Part shown: positions 37,479 to 49,672 of the stretch, piece after piece
Layout: each line of letters begins with the position of its first letter
How positions within the stretch are numbered: position 1 is the stretch's first letter
DNA from: Prostheceraeus crozeri
Taxonomy: Eukaryota; Platyhelminthes; Polycladida; Euryleptidae
NCBI GenBank assembly: GCA_907163375.1
Contig: CAJQUW010006252.1
Coordinates: 62,001-126,000, forward strand
Length of the DNA: 64,000 bases
Reading direction: 5' to 3'
Translations under genes and position numbers: made by a program
Notes under the pieces: generated by a model
Databases searched by the model: none
Told to the model about the DNA's origin: nothing
The model's input: only the letters and a program-made list of their open reading frames with translations

Positions 37479-38906
37479 CACAAATACCGAACAAATATTT
37501 CCAGAATGTCCTCTAAAGGGGCAATACGTATGCATTATCCAACTGATTTCGGGAGACAAATGTTCAAAAAAATGAAATGAATGTAAATAAAGATAATAAT
37601 GTAATTAAGATAAATGTTCCGGGTGATTCATCTTAACATAGAACCTTAGATGAATTCTCAAGGCACCTAAGAAGAATGCACTCGTTAGTTGGCGAGGAAT
37701 CTGCTAGAGAAAGAGTAAAAATCGCTTCATTTTTAGATGAAGTCACTCCATGCCTCTTATACGACTGCCTGGTGCGAAATGCACTGCCTCAATCGCTTTG
37801 ACACTTTAATTGCTGCAGAATCACAACCAAATGACCAACCACACACATCTTTGGAAGACAAGTGATTCCGGTAATTCAACATCCTCAGGAGTCAAGAAAA
37901 GAAAGAACGACAAATTGCCTCACGAGTGAGCTGCAACAAACTGTACTAACTTTTTGCTCTGAATGTGATATCAGATAACCCCATGATGGCTTGGTACTCA
38001 TGATAGCAGATGTGTGAGAGAGGTAGAAATATTCCATTGAGGCAATGCATTTCCAACCGACCCGTCATAATCTTATGAAAACTGTTGCCTCCTTTGCTAC
38101 CTGTCATCATGCGCATGCAGTTGAAGATTAATAAAGGGCACAGTTCCCCTTTATCGCCACTGTTCCTTACCAATTTAAGACTAGGACAGTGCTGTATCGG
38201 TTTAAATTTTCAACCCAAATGGGCTTATTGCAAGTTCTTGCACACTGTCCTAAATATTCTCAATTTCACTTAATCTCAATGAGTTAAAGATCTTAAGTCT
38301 CTAGTCCCTAGTCGTCAGGGAATCCACAAAATGTGCAAGATGCAACGAGTAAAGTACTTTTAGACATTATGCACTAGAATACTCTGAAAGCCCTAGCTTC
38401 ATGCAAATGCCGTCAGTCATCATCGTTAATTTTATATTTAATGTCAGCAAGTACCTTTAAGTCAGCATCAAACAGAGAATTTTCAACTAAATGTAGACAA
38501 ACTTCATGGGAAGCACTTTGTGGACTGAGATCCCGAAATGAAAGTGTCAAATATTGCATGACTGACATTTGATAATGAATGTGGGTGTTGATTAAGAGAA
38601 ATTGTCAGTTTTTGACTGAAAGTATATGAAGAGGACGCCGAGAAACGAATCAGCGCTTCATAACTAGCTGACAAGAGAACATTTGAAACACTCAATACAA
38701 AATACGTAATATAAATTCAAATGCTGTGGGTTACGAGTTGATGCAAAATATCTATCTAGTGACTCTTGACACACTCAGTTGACTAAGAGGATTAAGTGAA
38801 TTCCAGAATACTTCATCGTTAACCTAAACATACACATACTTGTATAATCGTACAGAACAACTCATTAAATGACGGCACGACGAAAGCAGGGGCAGAACTC
38901 TTAAAA
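35965..38906. other. Vangl 3' UTR and downstream flank
   Basis: Minus-strand sequence after the Vangl stop codon would be its 3' UTR, but I could not fix a poly(A) site. The first clear minus-strand AATAAA (TTTATT at 36128-36133) is distant. A perfect 22-bp palindrome (CACAATGGTTATAACCATTG core) lies at 36772-36793. No other gene is recognisable. Confidence 0.35.
37408..37477. repeat. (TA)n microsatellite
   Basis: An uninterrupted TA dinucleotide run of about 35 units. No other feature depends on it. Confidence 0.97.
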
Positions 38907-39334
38907 TTACACTGAGGTTTCGGAATTGATCTGAAGAACAAATTTGTTTCGTTTTGGATCCAATAATTCTTCCGCGATGCTGAAAAATGGAAGCCGACGG
39001 ACGGTGCAAAGCAAGGAAACTTCACCCTGACGGAGTTGGAAAACGCAGCCGTCGATGAGACCACGAGACAACAATGTCGATGAAATAAGGGTCCAAGCAT
39101 GGCGCTTTTGATACGCTTTAGCGTCTTCGATGACTGGGCCTTGGTTTAGATATTTGTCTATGAAGGCGCGAGGCCCCAAGTCGTGAGAGATACAAGTGGC
39201 TAGGTGTTGAATAACCATCTCCATAGTGTAGCGAGGTTGCTGACGTGTGAGGCGAAGATACTTTTGGAGCGGCTTCAGAATCGTAGGAAATACTGCCTGG
39301 GCAGCTTCGTGGGGATCCAAAGGCTTTCCATTGG
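38907..39334 (-). CDS. Vangl: Van Gogh-like protein, last coding exon
   Basis: This exon encodes the C-terminal cytoplasmic tail (about 142 residues) of Vangl/Strabismus, a four-pass membrane protein of the core planar cell polarity pathway that recruits Prickle and Dishevelled. The frame opens with NGKPLDPHEAAQAVFP, continues with LQKYLRLTRQQPRYTMEMVI, SHDLGPRAFIDKYL and EELLDPKRNKFVL, and ends SETSV followed by TAA. Human VANGL2 ends QSETSV, the PDZ-binding motif, and has DPREAAQAIF and QKYLRTTKQQ at matching places. A 3' splice site (ACCTTGCAG) lies just upstream at 39335-39340, and the exon starts with two bases completing a split codon. The transmembrane exons are not in view. The frame is intact and looks like a normal host gene. 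Confidence 0.93.
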
Positions 39335-42300
39335 CTGCAAGGTAATATTGTATTTAAGAACTTATCGAACAAATAGTTTCAAGCAAAACAGTGAGCAAAA
39401 CAAAAAAGAGTGGCTAGGATTGGCGCGGTTCCGAGTAATAATTCCAGTACTTATCTTTAATGCAAAAATGTGCCATCAAATAATCGTAATATGATTATGA
39501 TATTGTAGCTTTTATATCTCCATGTGAATAATGTGTTGCAAACACAGAATTAAATATTTTGTTTATCTGCTTCGGTTTGCTGGAAGTGTGATTGACGGCA
39601 CATCGAGGAACCTATTAAGTGGGCAAAAAGGAATTCCTTAAACCTTACAGAGATAGGAAAAAAGTCGTGCGTCGTTTGCGGATTATTGTGAGTTCCAGCT
39701 AAGTGTTTCGATTGCCAAAATTCCTTCAGATTCGAAGAATTCAGATCATTGCGCACAAGTTTTCTCCATAATGTTGGCCCTTCCGATCATTATTAAAGAA
39801 AGTAGCAGGCTTACGAAAATTAGTTCACTTGATGATTTCACCATCGTCTTCTAACCATTCCTATAGCGCATACATTGAATCGAAGCCAGACATCGATGTG
39901 TGTTTTGGTGTGTGCGAAGTGATATCACAGCACGCACGCATCTCTCACTGGCTCTGGTGTCCTTTTGAGGAAAATTTACACCGACCGTAATAGATAATAT
40001 TCAGTAAAAGATGAGACACCGTTTAGGAGAACGGTGAAGAGCGGTATCCGAAAATGATAAGTCGGATGTTTTCCAGGGCAGAATGCTATCACTTCAGACT
40101 CAACACCCGGTCGACAAACGCCAACCCCTCTGTGACCAGAGTATCCTCGTCTCCGTGAAGGTAGAGACAGAAGTTGACATTACCTTTTTGATAAAGGAGG
40201 GTAGTCGACCGATTATGTAGGGGATGGTGATAAGAAACCGACCAGCATTATCTGTCTCAGGCATGGATTCGACCTAACAGAATTCTAGATAATAGAATTT
40301 TAACACCTGGAAAAGACACTTTGCCGTTCCCTACGTCTGGCTGTGCAGTCAAATGCCAATGGTAAGCGTGGTTAAGAATCAGACGGGCGTGTTAATAATA
40401 TGCTCTCGTGATAATAAAATTGGTAAGCATATCTCAACCGGTTGTGCAACTAAAAGGATCTTATGTATACCATGCTCTTAATTATGTTGAATATTAGCAA
40501 GAATATTCTACAGCTTTAATACAGATCGATGTGAAAAATTAGAAAAACACATAAAAAATGAAACACATGAAGTAATACTGATTCTGTGGAGTACAAGAAT
40601 TTACTTTTCTTCTATAAAAAAACCTAATATACATCATGATGATCTGTAGGTTGAAGAAATTCACCATTATGATTTGCAAGCTGTAACGCCAATGTATTCA
40701 TCTCGTTGACTGAAATTTGAGTTCGAGGATGATCTGAACTTCTGAAACTAACTTTTTTTGACAGTTTATTTATTCAAAATTCCGATGAGGACACATACGT
40801 TCGATAGGCGTGTGTTTATCTCATCGGTGCATCATTTCAGCTCCAGGCAGAGTTATATTCAACATAAAATATCAGGCGCTGAAAATGTGCCCGAGGTGAT
40901 GATTATCTCAAGATACTCGACACAGTCGAACAAATGACAAACCGATAGCTTGGATGGCGAACAGACTTAACTACCTGAAGCGTTATTGGAACTAAGGAAG
41001 ACTTACTTTGTAGAAAAACATAAGGCGTATGCTGACGAGAAACATTAATTAGATTCGGCGCAAGGGGTAGAAACTAATCATTATAGCTTTGCAGTTTGAT
41101 GTTTAGAATCAATACTCCAACACGCATTAAGTTCAGAAAATAAGACGTCAAATGAACTTTCGAGGAGTAGTTGAAAGCTATGGAATTTTATTTTCAATTG
41201 AAATTTTCGATTGTGATGAAGACTATTAGATAAACTGTCGTGCGTTCCAGCTTTGATTGACAACATTACTCATTGGATATGAAACCTGCATTCGATTACC
41301 AAGGCGCGTAAGGAGGTTGGGAAAAGACCAGAGGGGAAACTGTTTCTGTAGCGCATATTTCATTGAAAATCACAGCTATCCCTGTTTATTGCCATTTCAC
41401 TCGAGTCGAGAGCAATGCCAACATGAAAAAGGAGGGATTTTGCCGTTTGTTTTCGTATGCTGAACATTGGTTTCATGAGTTCAACATTCATAAGTTGAAT
41501 AAGATAATAACAACACAAAATTACATTTAATACAAGAAAATAAATTTACATAAATTGATTTTATTTAACAATGTTACTTGTTTCCAAAGCTAAATCGTGA
41601 AGATAGTCCAATAGAAATCATAAATTAACTTTAACTGTTGCAATTCTGTGCAATTTAATAAATATTTTTTAGAGATTCATTGAGACCGAAACTTTTTGAA
41701 CAATTTTCCTTCTTGTCATTTTCCGATGTCTATAGGACGCAGCAATTTCTATGTGCCTTGTTTATTAAGTCTTAAGATATCTATTGATTTTCTTTACCGC
41801 AGTATTACTTAATTTAAGATTGTATGCGTCCTATAGCCTATAATAGTTTTTATGTCTTTGTAATTTGAATCTCATGCAGGAATTGCAGAGCAAATAGATT
41901 TCTGCCGATGGCCACTTCAGATGGTCGAAATACTAAGTTTTTCTTCATGTTTCTACCAAAACGCATAATTTACACCGGATAACGTCTTTAAGCTAGTCGT
42001 TGTTGGAGGGTAATTTTGTGATTTACCTTCCAGCATCCTAAATATTCCTTGCCGAATCGGACCGGATGGAATTGAATTGAATCACAACTAGTGATCGCAC
42101 GAAACGTAATACGGTACCTGAAAAATTATCAAATAGATCCTAAAGACCCGTTCAGAATTTAGGAGACTTTAGGAATGGCCGATGGTGCTTTCATGAATTA
42201 TATCGAAACACAAGTGTTGCTTATCTATCTGAGCATAATTGGTGATAGTGAATTAAAACAGTTTTGCAAGAAAACAAGACCCCGATGTTGCGAGTAAGTA

Positions 42301-43509
42301 AATCGTTATGTACAGTAAAACTGTAAACAGGGTCTGATTACTTAATGCTAAGCATTTTTAGATGTATGCTAGTTAATTGCCACTAGCGAACAGGATCTGA
42401 ATGGTTCAAATTTGACATCAAAGTCTTGAAACTTCACAGGCTTAATACTCTTCTGTGCTGTATATCCGAGAAAGGAGAAATAAATTTCCACTAGCTTGAC
42501 TACCGGTTTGACAATGGAGGACTTGACGAGAAATGCCGTAGAACTGTGAAACAGATGTCAGGTTTTGATGCTGCATAATTTTTAAAACCGATTGCACTTT
42601 TCAGCATTGATTGCCATTACGAAAATTACTATTTCGAAGTAGTTTTGACTGTCATGATAATGGATCCCTTCCTCTCGAGATTTAGGCGGTGTTCACTTTT
42701 TGTGTAAAACATCAACTACACAATCGGCATCGAATTGCAAATGATGAAGATATCGCGGAGATATGAAGTACAAGTTTGTCAATTGATTCCTAGTCTGACT
42801 ACACAAAACCAACAGGATTCATGTATTTTTTCATAATTACAAATCCATCATGACACATGAAGGAAAATTTAAGTAAAATAGCTCAGAACTTTCAGAAAAT
42901 TATCATAATTCCAAATAAACCCCATCAAAATGACTTATTGGTTTATCCTCGCATGGTGTCGAAACATGGACGCATCCAGTCGCTGATATACAGAAACTGA
43001 AAGTCTTCTAGATGAGCTGTCTACCGAAGACAAAGCTGGAGCACACCCGTTCATCATCACAGAAAAGCTAGAGCTCTTAATTTCGTCCTTCTGTAGCTAA
43101 TGCTCGGTATGGCATACACAACCGGTGATTTCCATGAGATTGGGACAATTCTCCTTCAACTGTGTCTAAAAATGAATTGTGATTGAATGAACTGCATCTG
43201 GACAGTTGATTAATTTGTTTAAATGGTTTATTCATCCTTTTCTCACGAAAATATTATTTGACACGCAGGATCAAAAGTAATTTAAGGAGAGGTCTCTAAA
43301 AAAGAGAGCTGCAGAAAAAAAAGACCAAAATGAGATCAAAAGAGACTGTTAGCTAAAAAGAGATTAAGTGATCAGTAACGACCGAATGGACATCCAAATT
43401 AACCCTCTTTATATCAAGAACTTCGGATGGGAGGCTCTGAGGTTCTGAGTGTCTGGACCTGACTTGATGTGTATCTCTTGCTCCCTTATGACACAGCAGA
43501 TGCGGGAAA
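39335..43509. other. Probable Vangl intron, proximal part
   Basis: By strand and splice site this is intron sequence upstream of the last Vangl exon. I find no second Vangl exon and no recognisable transposon. Short frames (for example 41257-41463) have no motif. The B-box-like GGATTCGACC near 40266 has no A-box partner. Confidence 0.45.
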
Positions 43510-43726
43510 TAACAAAGTGGTAGGATAGCTCAGTTGGTAAAGGGCCGAGCTTCGGTACAGAAGTACAGAGGGTACAAGGTTCGATCCCGCCTCGGGAGGT
43601 ACCACCGCTCTCACTGGAAGTTACAGTACTAACCCCAACCCGGTGAGAGCTGAGAGTGTGTGGAGGCTGCCTCATCTCTAATGGCTCCGTGCCTTTGGTG
43701 GGACATGAATGAGTAAAAAAAAAACA
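43510..43726 (+). mobile_element. tRNA-derived SINE
   Basis: The head carries an RNA polymerase III A box (TAGCTCAGTTGG at 43525-43536) and a B box (GGTTCGATCCC at 43579-43589). A tRNA-unrelated body of about 120 bp and a short A-rich tail (A10 at 43717-43726) follow. The acceptor stem does not pair, so it is not a working tRNA gene. A second family member lies at 61690-61840 on the other strand and shares AAGGGCC..CTTCGGT and CCGCCTC blocks. Elements like this need a LINE partner for movement. Confidence 0.8.
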
Positions 43727-43939
43727 AGTAATGTCATCCACACTGCATATTTTGATGTCATATCAGTGTCTTGGAGCTTTGGTTTGTCTTTTCTGCAACA
43801 TTTGAGTGGGTGGATATGGCACATCGCAATCAGATGATTCTTTTTTTAAACTTTCTTTTATTGTTAAATTGCTATTGTTTTAAAAATCGAAGTATATGAA
43901 ATTTACTTTGTTCAATCACTTTCCACATCCAGCCGACAG

Positions 43940-44577
43940 CAGGGTTGTCAGCCCCTGTCGACTAAAAATCGGGACACCCACACAGAAAATCGGGGCACAA
44001 AAATCATACCTCTTTCTTCCATTTTACATGCAACTATAGCATTTTGATGTGTGTTTTGTTGGACATAATCTGGCGATAATTCTTATATTGTGTAGACTTA
44101 CACGCGCATCAGTTATGAACTGCCAAAATTCAATGATAGAAGAAAGGCATCAGCATCTTATTTACGACTATTTCCGTATCGTCACTTTCCAACCAATCGA
44201 TTTAATAGAAAATGTGGTCTTGTACGTACAAAGATAAAAATGACTGTATTGTGACTAGCAAAAAACAAAAAATGCGAGTTGGTGTCGAGTTGGATGATTT
44301 TATGAGTTTGTACAAATAGAGCGTTTCTTTATGTTGCTACACTCATTTTTCCCGAAAAGAAATCGAATGTATATTTCATATCAGTGCGAACAATATTTCA
44401 AAGGAAGACAGGAGGCCTATGCACGTTGACTACAAATTCTGACCACAGCACCTAACTTCGACTACAAAAACAGTATCCAAATTTCAAAATCCAAAAAATC
44501 GGGACAGCTAAATTTCGAGAATTTCGAGGGCGAAAAATCGGGACGCGCCGATAGAATCGGAACAGTTGGCAGCGAAA
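43940..44577. mobile_element. hAT-like MITE
   Basis: The left end begins CAGGGTTGTCAGCCCCTGTC and contains AAAAATCGGGACA. The right end contains AAAAATCGGGACGCG and finishes CAGTTGGCAGCG. The inverted ends match imperfectly, as in old hAT MITEs that start CAGGGTTGCCAAC. A 62-codon frame inside (44049-44237) has no motif. The target duplication is not readable. Confidence 0.55.
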
Positions 44578-47500
44578 GTCAAAAGGGTACCAATATAATC
44601 AATGCAGCAAAATATTTATGACAATTTGTTTTAATTCATGTAAATCCTGTAAGAGGCAAAATCAGCGCAAACTCAGATTAAAGTTAAGAAAAAGTACTTA
44701 CAAGTCCTTTTTGTCAAAACGAAAGGGATTATGTAGTCGTGACGAATAAGATAATCCTTCCTCTCTTCATTATTCACAAGTTATCATCTCGACCTATCCC
44801 CGTTTAAGAAAGACAAGTTGAAAGTGGTTAAGTTGGCAGCTAACCGCACATTTTTCACGATTTTGAAATTCATCATTTTATGTCAATTCCGATAACCAGC
44901 AATTCGTGAGAGCTTTGCCGTGAACAACGAGTGTAATAGATTTCGAGACGAGTTGACGGCGGTATTGAAATTGAACGAACATAGGAGTACCAATTTTATG
45001 TGACATCCAGAATCATTTTGGATGAACTGATCGATCAGATGAAAGGTTTAGACACAGCGATGACTGACATGGGTCCACAAGGAAATACATAAACTTGAAC
45101 GCTCAACAGCTGCGACTATCGTCCAAACAGTCAGCTCTCCTATCATTACTTGATCGCAGACACAGACAGCATACTGATGACAGATGAACTATCCGCCTCT
45201 TCTTTGCAATTCGAACCGCCACGGAAGCTAATCGCCTTTGCTGATTCATAAAGCTGATTCGTCAAACTCCACTTTGACTAGCATGATGATGAGATAAAAA
45301 CGCCGAAATCAATTCGATTTCGAGAGGTCGGCTTACAATTCCAAATATCAGGAAAATTTTCGTCATTGATTGCAGGTGAAAAATCAAGGTTACACTCGAA
45401 ACACTGTGAACGAGACGTAAAAAAAGGAGTTTTTCATCGTAAAGATAACCTCCCATGACTAGGTTCACTGTCGGCTAAAGAAAGCTCGCGAATAAGATCT
45501 GTCAATCAAATTACTTTTCTGCTTTTCATAGAGTTTAGAGCGTCAATGATCGATTCAAGCTAGCGTCAATGAGATAAAACAGGTCCAAATTTTGACCTGA
45601 TTGAAGGAGGCAACGGTTTCTTCTTATTCAACAAGAATAGCCTACTTGCGGTTTCTATCATCAGACCTGGGTCACACGAAAATAATAAGAGCAGACAGAA
45701 GTGGACTGTTGCAAATCTGAAAATCCGTGGATTTCGGAGAACACAGCACAGCATTCGTGTTGAACATCCTTTGTTTCGGATATAGCAGATAGCAGGATGA
45801 AATTATCATGTATCTTTGCGTGCATATAGATCTCACTATGGCAGCAAAAAAGACTACTGCTTAACGTGCATGAAACGCAAGAAGATAAACTTAAAGATGA
45901 TTTTAAGACAAGCTCGAGTTATCCACTGACCAAAGCGCAAGAGGTAATTTTAAACGCCTGTACTTGCGTAACAGAAACCAATGCGGCATGTTGCATGTAT
46001 CATACAAATCTAAATGAAAACTCCTTCTCTATAAATCCCAGACGGTCATACATTGTGTCAAAGAAAACATCTGCGAGTTAATTGCCATTTTCAGCAAAAC
46101 TCTGTGGTTTAATCTACATCACCAAAACCACAGAAATATTTTCTGTAAAAATGAACTTGTAAACAGGTTCAATTGAGGATGCAACTCAATATTTAATTAT
46201 TCTTTTTACATGGTGTTTTGCAAAAAAAGCAACATATTAATTATTACAGGCGCACCAACTCCGGCTATTTGCCAATAGTGTGTTTAAAGGGATATTTAAT
46301 GAATGCCCGTCGAAATTTCATGAACTTGCTAATTGTGAATCTAAAAAAATGAACTTATTATAAAATAATGAATTATTAATATCCTCAAAAAGCAGGTAAA
46401 ACGTTTCCTTAAAATGAAATTTTTCTTAAATAATGAAGTACATGCAGCATTATCAAATTATACAAGCACAGTAACTACTATCATGCCATGCGGTGACTAT
46501 CATCATGCTTATCATCAATGCCTCCGTTAGCATCATGAAATTTTTGACCTATTTTTGGCTTTTTGAAATGATTAAGTTGCAGCCGAAACATTAAATTAGA
46601 AGAATACATTCATTGGACATTGTGTATTATATTCTTGGCGTCTTTATGCAGGAGCAATAGAATATTAGAGCATCGTCGTTCGAGGGATACAAGACTGAGG
46701 CAAATACGAGTAATTTACGAATAAAACTGAGTAAACACTGTCATCTAGCAAACAGTTACTGAATCTTAAAAAGCCGAAACGTATAGAGACAGGTAAAGCG
46801 GAGAACTGCGAACAGGTAAGCTGGAACTGGAATGTGATGAAGAAAAAAATTTGGATGTTGATTTTGATCAAAATAATGAGTGAATAAATTTGTTCAAATC
46901 TTAGTGACTTTCTGAATAATTGAATTCAGTATCACCAATATCAAGCATGGAGTCAAGGGTTTTACAAAAGCCAAGCAAATCCGGCGGATTATTCAACGCG
47001 CAATGAGCAATGTACTGACATCTTTACTGTACTTAAGAGATAGCCCTACTTCCTCATCGATCAAAATCAAATGACAGTGTGACCTACCAATAACTTCGGG
47101 AGTCATTAACTCTAAAGAACTATATAAACACCACAAATCACTACGAAGGTCACCTGATACAACAGTTATCCATCAATGTTTGGCTGTGTGATAAATACAT
47201 CTTCCAATTAATCGCATCTGCCGAATTTGATGTAATCACCATCAAGGGATTTTCATTATCGCTGCATCTAAATCTTCATTAATCTCTGTCCTTCTCTGAA
47301 AATCTACTTTAAATCGAAAACATCATGATAACGTCGCAGCTTTTGGGAATAGTCTATGTCACTTCAGGGAAGAAACGTCTAGCAGTAGAAAACAAGGGTG
47401 CAGATGTTTTCATACCTTTTTCTGTAGCATAATCAGTAAGTGTATTCATTAGTTAGATGCATGACAATATTACCTCAAGCCTGTTGTTCGAAACATTTTG

Positions 47501-47863
47501 AAAATTCAACAGAAGATTCCACTTATGCCTTAGTACTTCTAAGAACATGAATTATTTTACTTCTCTCTTGCATCAATTATTTGATTTGATATCGGAGCAT
47601 TATTACATGCGGCTTCACTGTCAACGTTTTGGTTGCTGTGCGATCAGTCAACAAAGTTTCCACAATTCCTACATTACGAATTTCATAAATTTCTTGCATC
47701 AAATACTTGCGAAGTTCCTATAAAGCAGAACTCAACATGACACTTTCAAGTTACAATTTTAATACTGAATTCGATTTTTTTATTTTTGATAGCATACTAA
47801 ATCAATAATAAATTTCTGGGCCTGCTAGCAGACCTCTTTATCGCCATGAGTTTTTTAATCAAT
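44578..47863. other. No recognisable gene
   Basis: Probable intron. Text near 46250-46340 (ATGAATGCCCGTCGAAATTTC) resembles 7345-7425 (ATGAATACCCGCCGAAATTTC), so both may be pieces of one unnamed repeat. No Vangl exon is seen. Confidence 0.35.
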
Positions 47864-47982
47864 GGGGCTTCTCATTAACTAAAATTCTGCCGCAGAACAT
47901 TCAGCCGACTAAATGAACGACAGTACAACACCGAAACCGACTGACTATTCTGTCGGCAGACTTTTAGTTAATGAACAGCCCC
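47864..47982. mobile_element. Small MITE with GGGGCT termini
   Basis: The ends are inverted copies: GGGGCTTCTCATTAACTAAA at 47864 and the inverse of GGGGCTGTTCATTAACTAAA ending at 47982. The arms continue for about 30 bp (to TCTGCCG). GGGGCTGTTCA ends resemble PIF/Harbinger-type MITEs, but the duplicated target is unclear. Confidence 0.7.
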
Positions 47983-49383
47983 ACTATTTAAGTTGAATCA
48001 GGTCAACATCTCTGAATAGCAATATCATTACTAGCACCTTAAAAGTGCGACACTTTAGCGAAGGACTCGTACTTGCGAAATTCGCGAAAGTTTGTGTGCC
48101 TACTGCATTTACTAACTGCATCATAAATGAGTCTAAATATCAGTAACGTATATTTACGCAATGATCTTAAATTCAATATAAAATAATTCGGGGATGAAAA
48201 TGCGTGTAAAATTGTGCTACATGATAGTGTGCATTTAATAAAAGGATAACCATCTAATTAATTAATTATCTATTTTAAGAATCAAAGTTTTCAAATTTCA
48301 GATTTCAGAGACGAAAAAAGAGCAAGTGATCACAAAAATGACAAAAACAATCATAAAAAATATTCGTTCGCAAATTGCATCGTTTTTTATGAATACTTCT
48401 ATAGTTGCATGAATTTTCCGCTGACCTCACGACGATTGAATGGGATCAGCGCTTTCAGTCGAATTCTTGCCTTTCTTCGACTGTGTATTCCGACTCTAAG
48501 ATCTAAGGATGATTGCCATTTGAATGAGTTTGATTACAACAGAATCGTTCCGAGACAGTTCAATCATTTAGATTCTATCAAATAATCGTCAAATGATGTT
48601 CTGAAGAACAATCGTTCGACAATAATTGAGACCAACTGATTTTATTCGGCACAGTTAAATGAATACAATCCTCATTTCTGATACCATAATTATAATATTA
48701 TCCCTTTCAATCATTGAAACTTCTATTAACTTACTCAGATATCCTACTGCGGCACACATCAAACGATTCATGAGAAATTTTGGTAACATACAACGTAGCT
48801 TGTATACAAAATTCACAAATGATAAGTCACGAAATCAGTTACCGGTAATCGATAACAGATTCGACTTCCAAAAGTTATCAAGTTTTGGATGTGCTTTTGA
48901 GCTGAGGCTAGTCACTTTGTCTCCGCAGTTAACAAAAAAGGCGCAAATTTCAGAAATTATGGAAAGTGAAAGTCAAATTCGAAAACGATGAGTTAGTACA
49001 ACGCAGCAGAAATTCGAAAATACCGATCAATCTGTCTCGATGTGATATAAAGAAAATATGCAAAAGATAAAGTAAATTTGTTCTTTTCGCAACACCCTTC
49101 ATGCCACTTCGTACAAAGAAAAAGTTAAATAACAAAAGGAACAACAATTTTATATACAGATGCGACTTTTTTCTTGTGCTTTATCACAAAGTTCTTGAGT
49201 TTCCATAACACCATAACCTTTCAGATCTGTTGATTCATGTTCAATACCGGATTTTAATGGAACTTGTCTAAAGCGCATTGAATGTATGAACTCAAAACCC
49301 TCTTAAATTGAAACTCCAAATGAAAAAAGTTCCGAATGTGTTAACAAGGGCAGTGCTGATGCTTTTAGCATCATGCACGTGCG
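47983..49383. other. No recognisable gene
   Basis: A 110-codon frame at 48659-48991 (+) is the longest and has no recognisable motif. Probable intron. Confidence 0.3.
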
Positions 49384-49672
49384 AAAGAAAAATCGATAGA
49401 TAGTCTGTGACATGCCCGATAATGTTGACTGTCAGATATTGCAGATATATACTCCGCAGATAGCATTATCATAGCTCATCATTCATAAGTGTTGTTGACG
49501 AGCTTTTCATGCACAAAAATCTATCGAAAAAAGAAACATCGAACAAAGAAAAATCGATAGATAGTCTGTGACATGCCCGATGATGTTGACTGTCAGATAT
49601 TGCAGATATATACTCCGCAGATAGCATTATCATAGCTCATCATTCATAAGTATTGTTGACGATCTTTTCATG
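49384..49672. repeat. Tandem duplication, 161-bp unit
   Basis: Two near-identical copies start AAAGAAAAATCGATAGATAG at 49384 and 49545. The second is recognisable to about 49672. The sequence is unrelated to the 161-bp duplication at 30611. Confidence 0.9.

Noticed and set aside
43519-43595. Functional tRNA gene
   Set aside because: A and B boxes are good, but the acceptor and anticodon stems do not pair and the sequence runs on into a SINE body and A tail.
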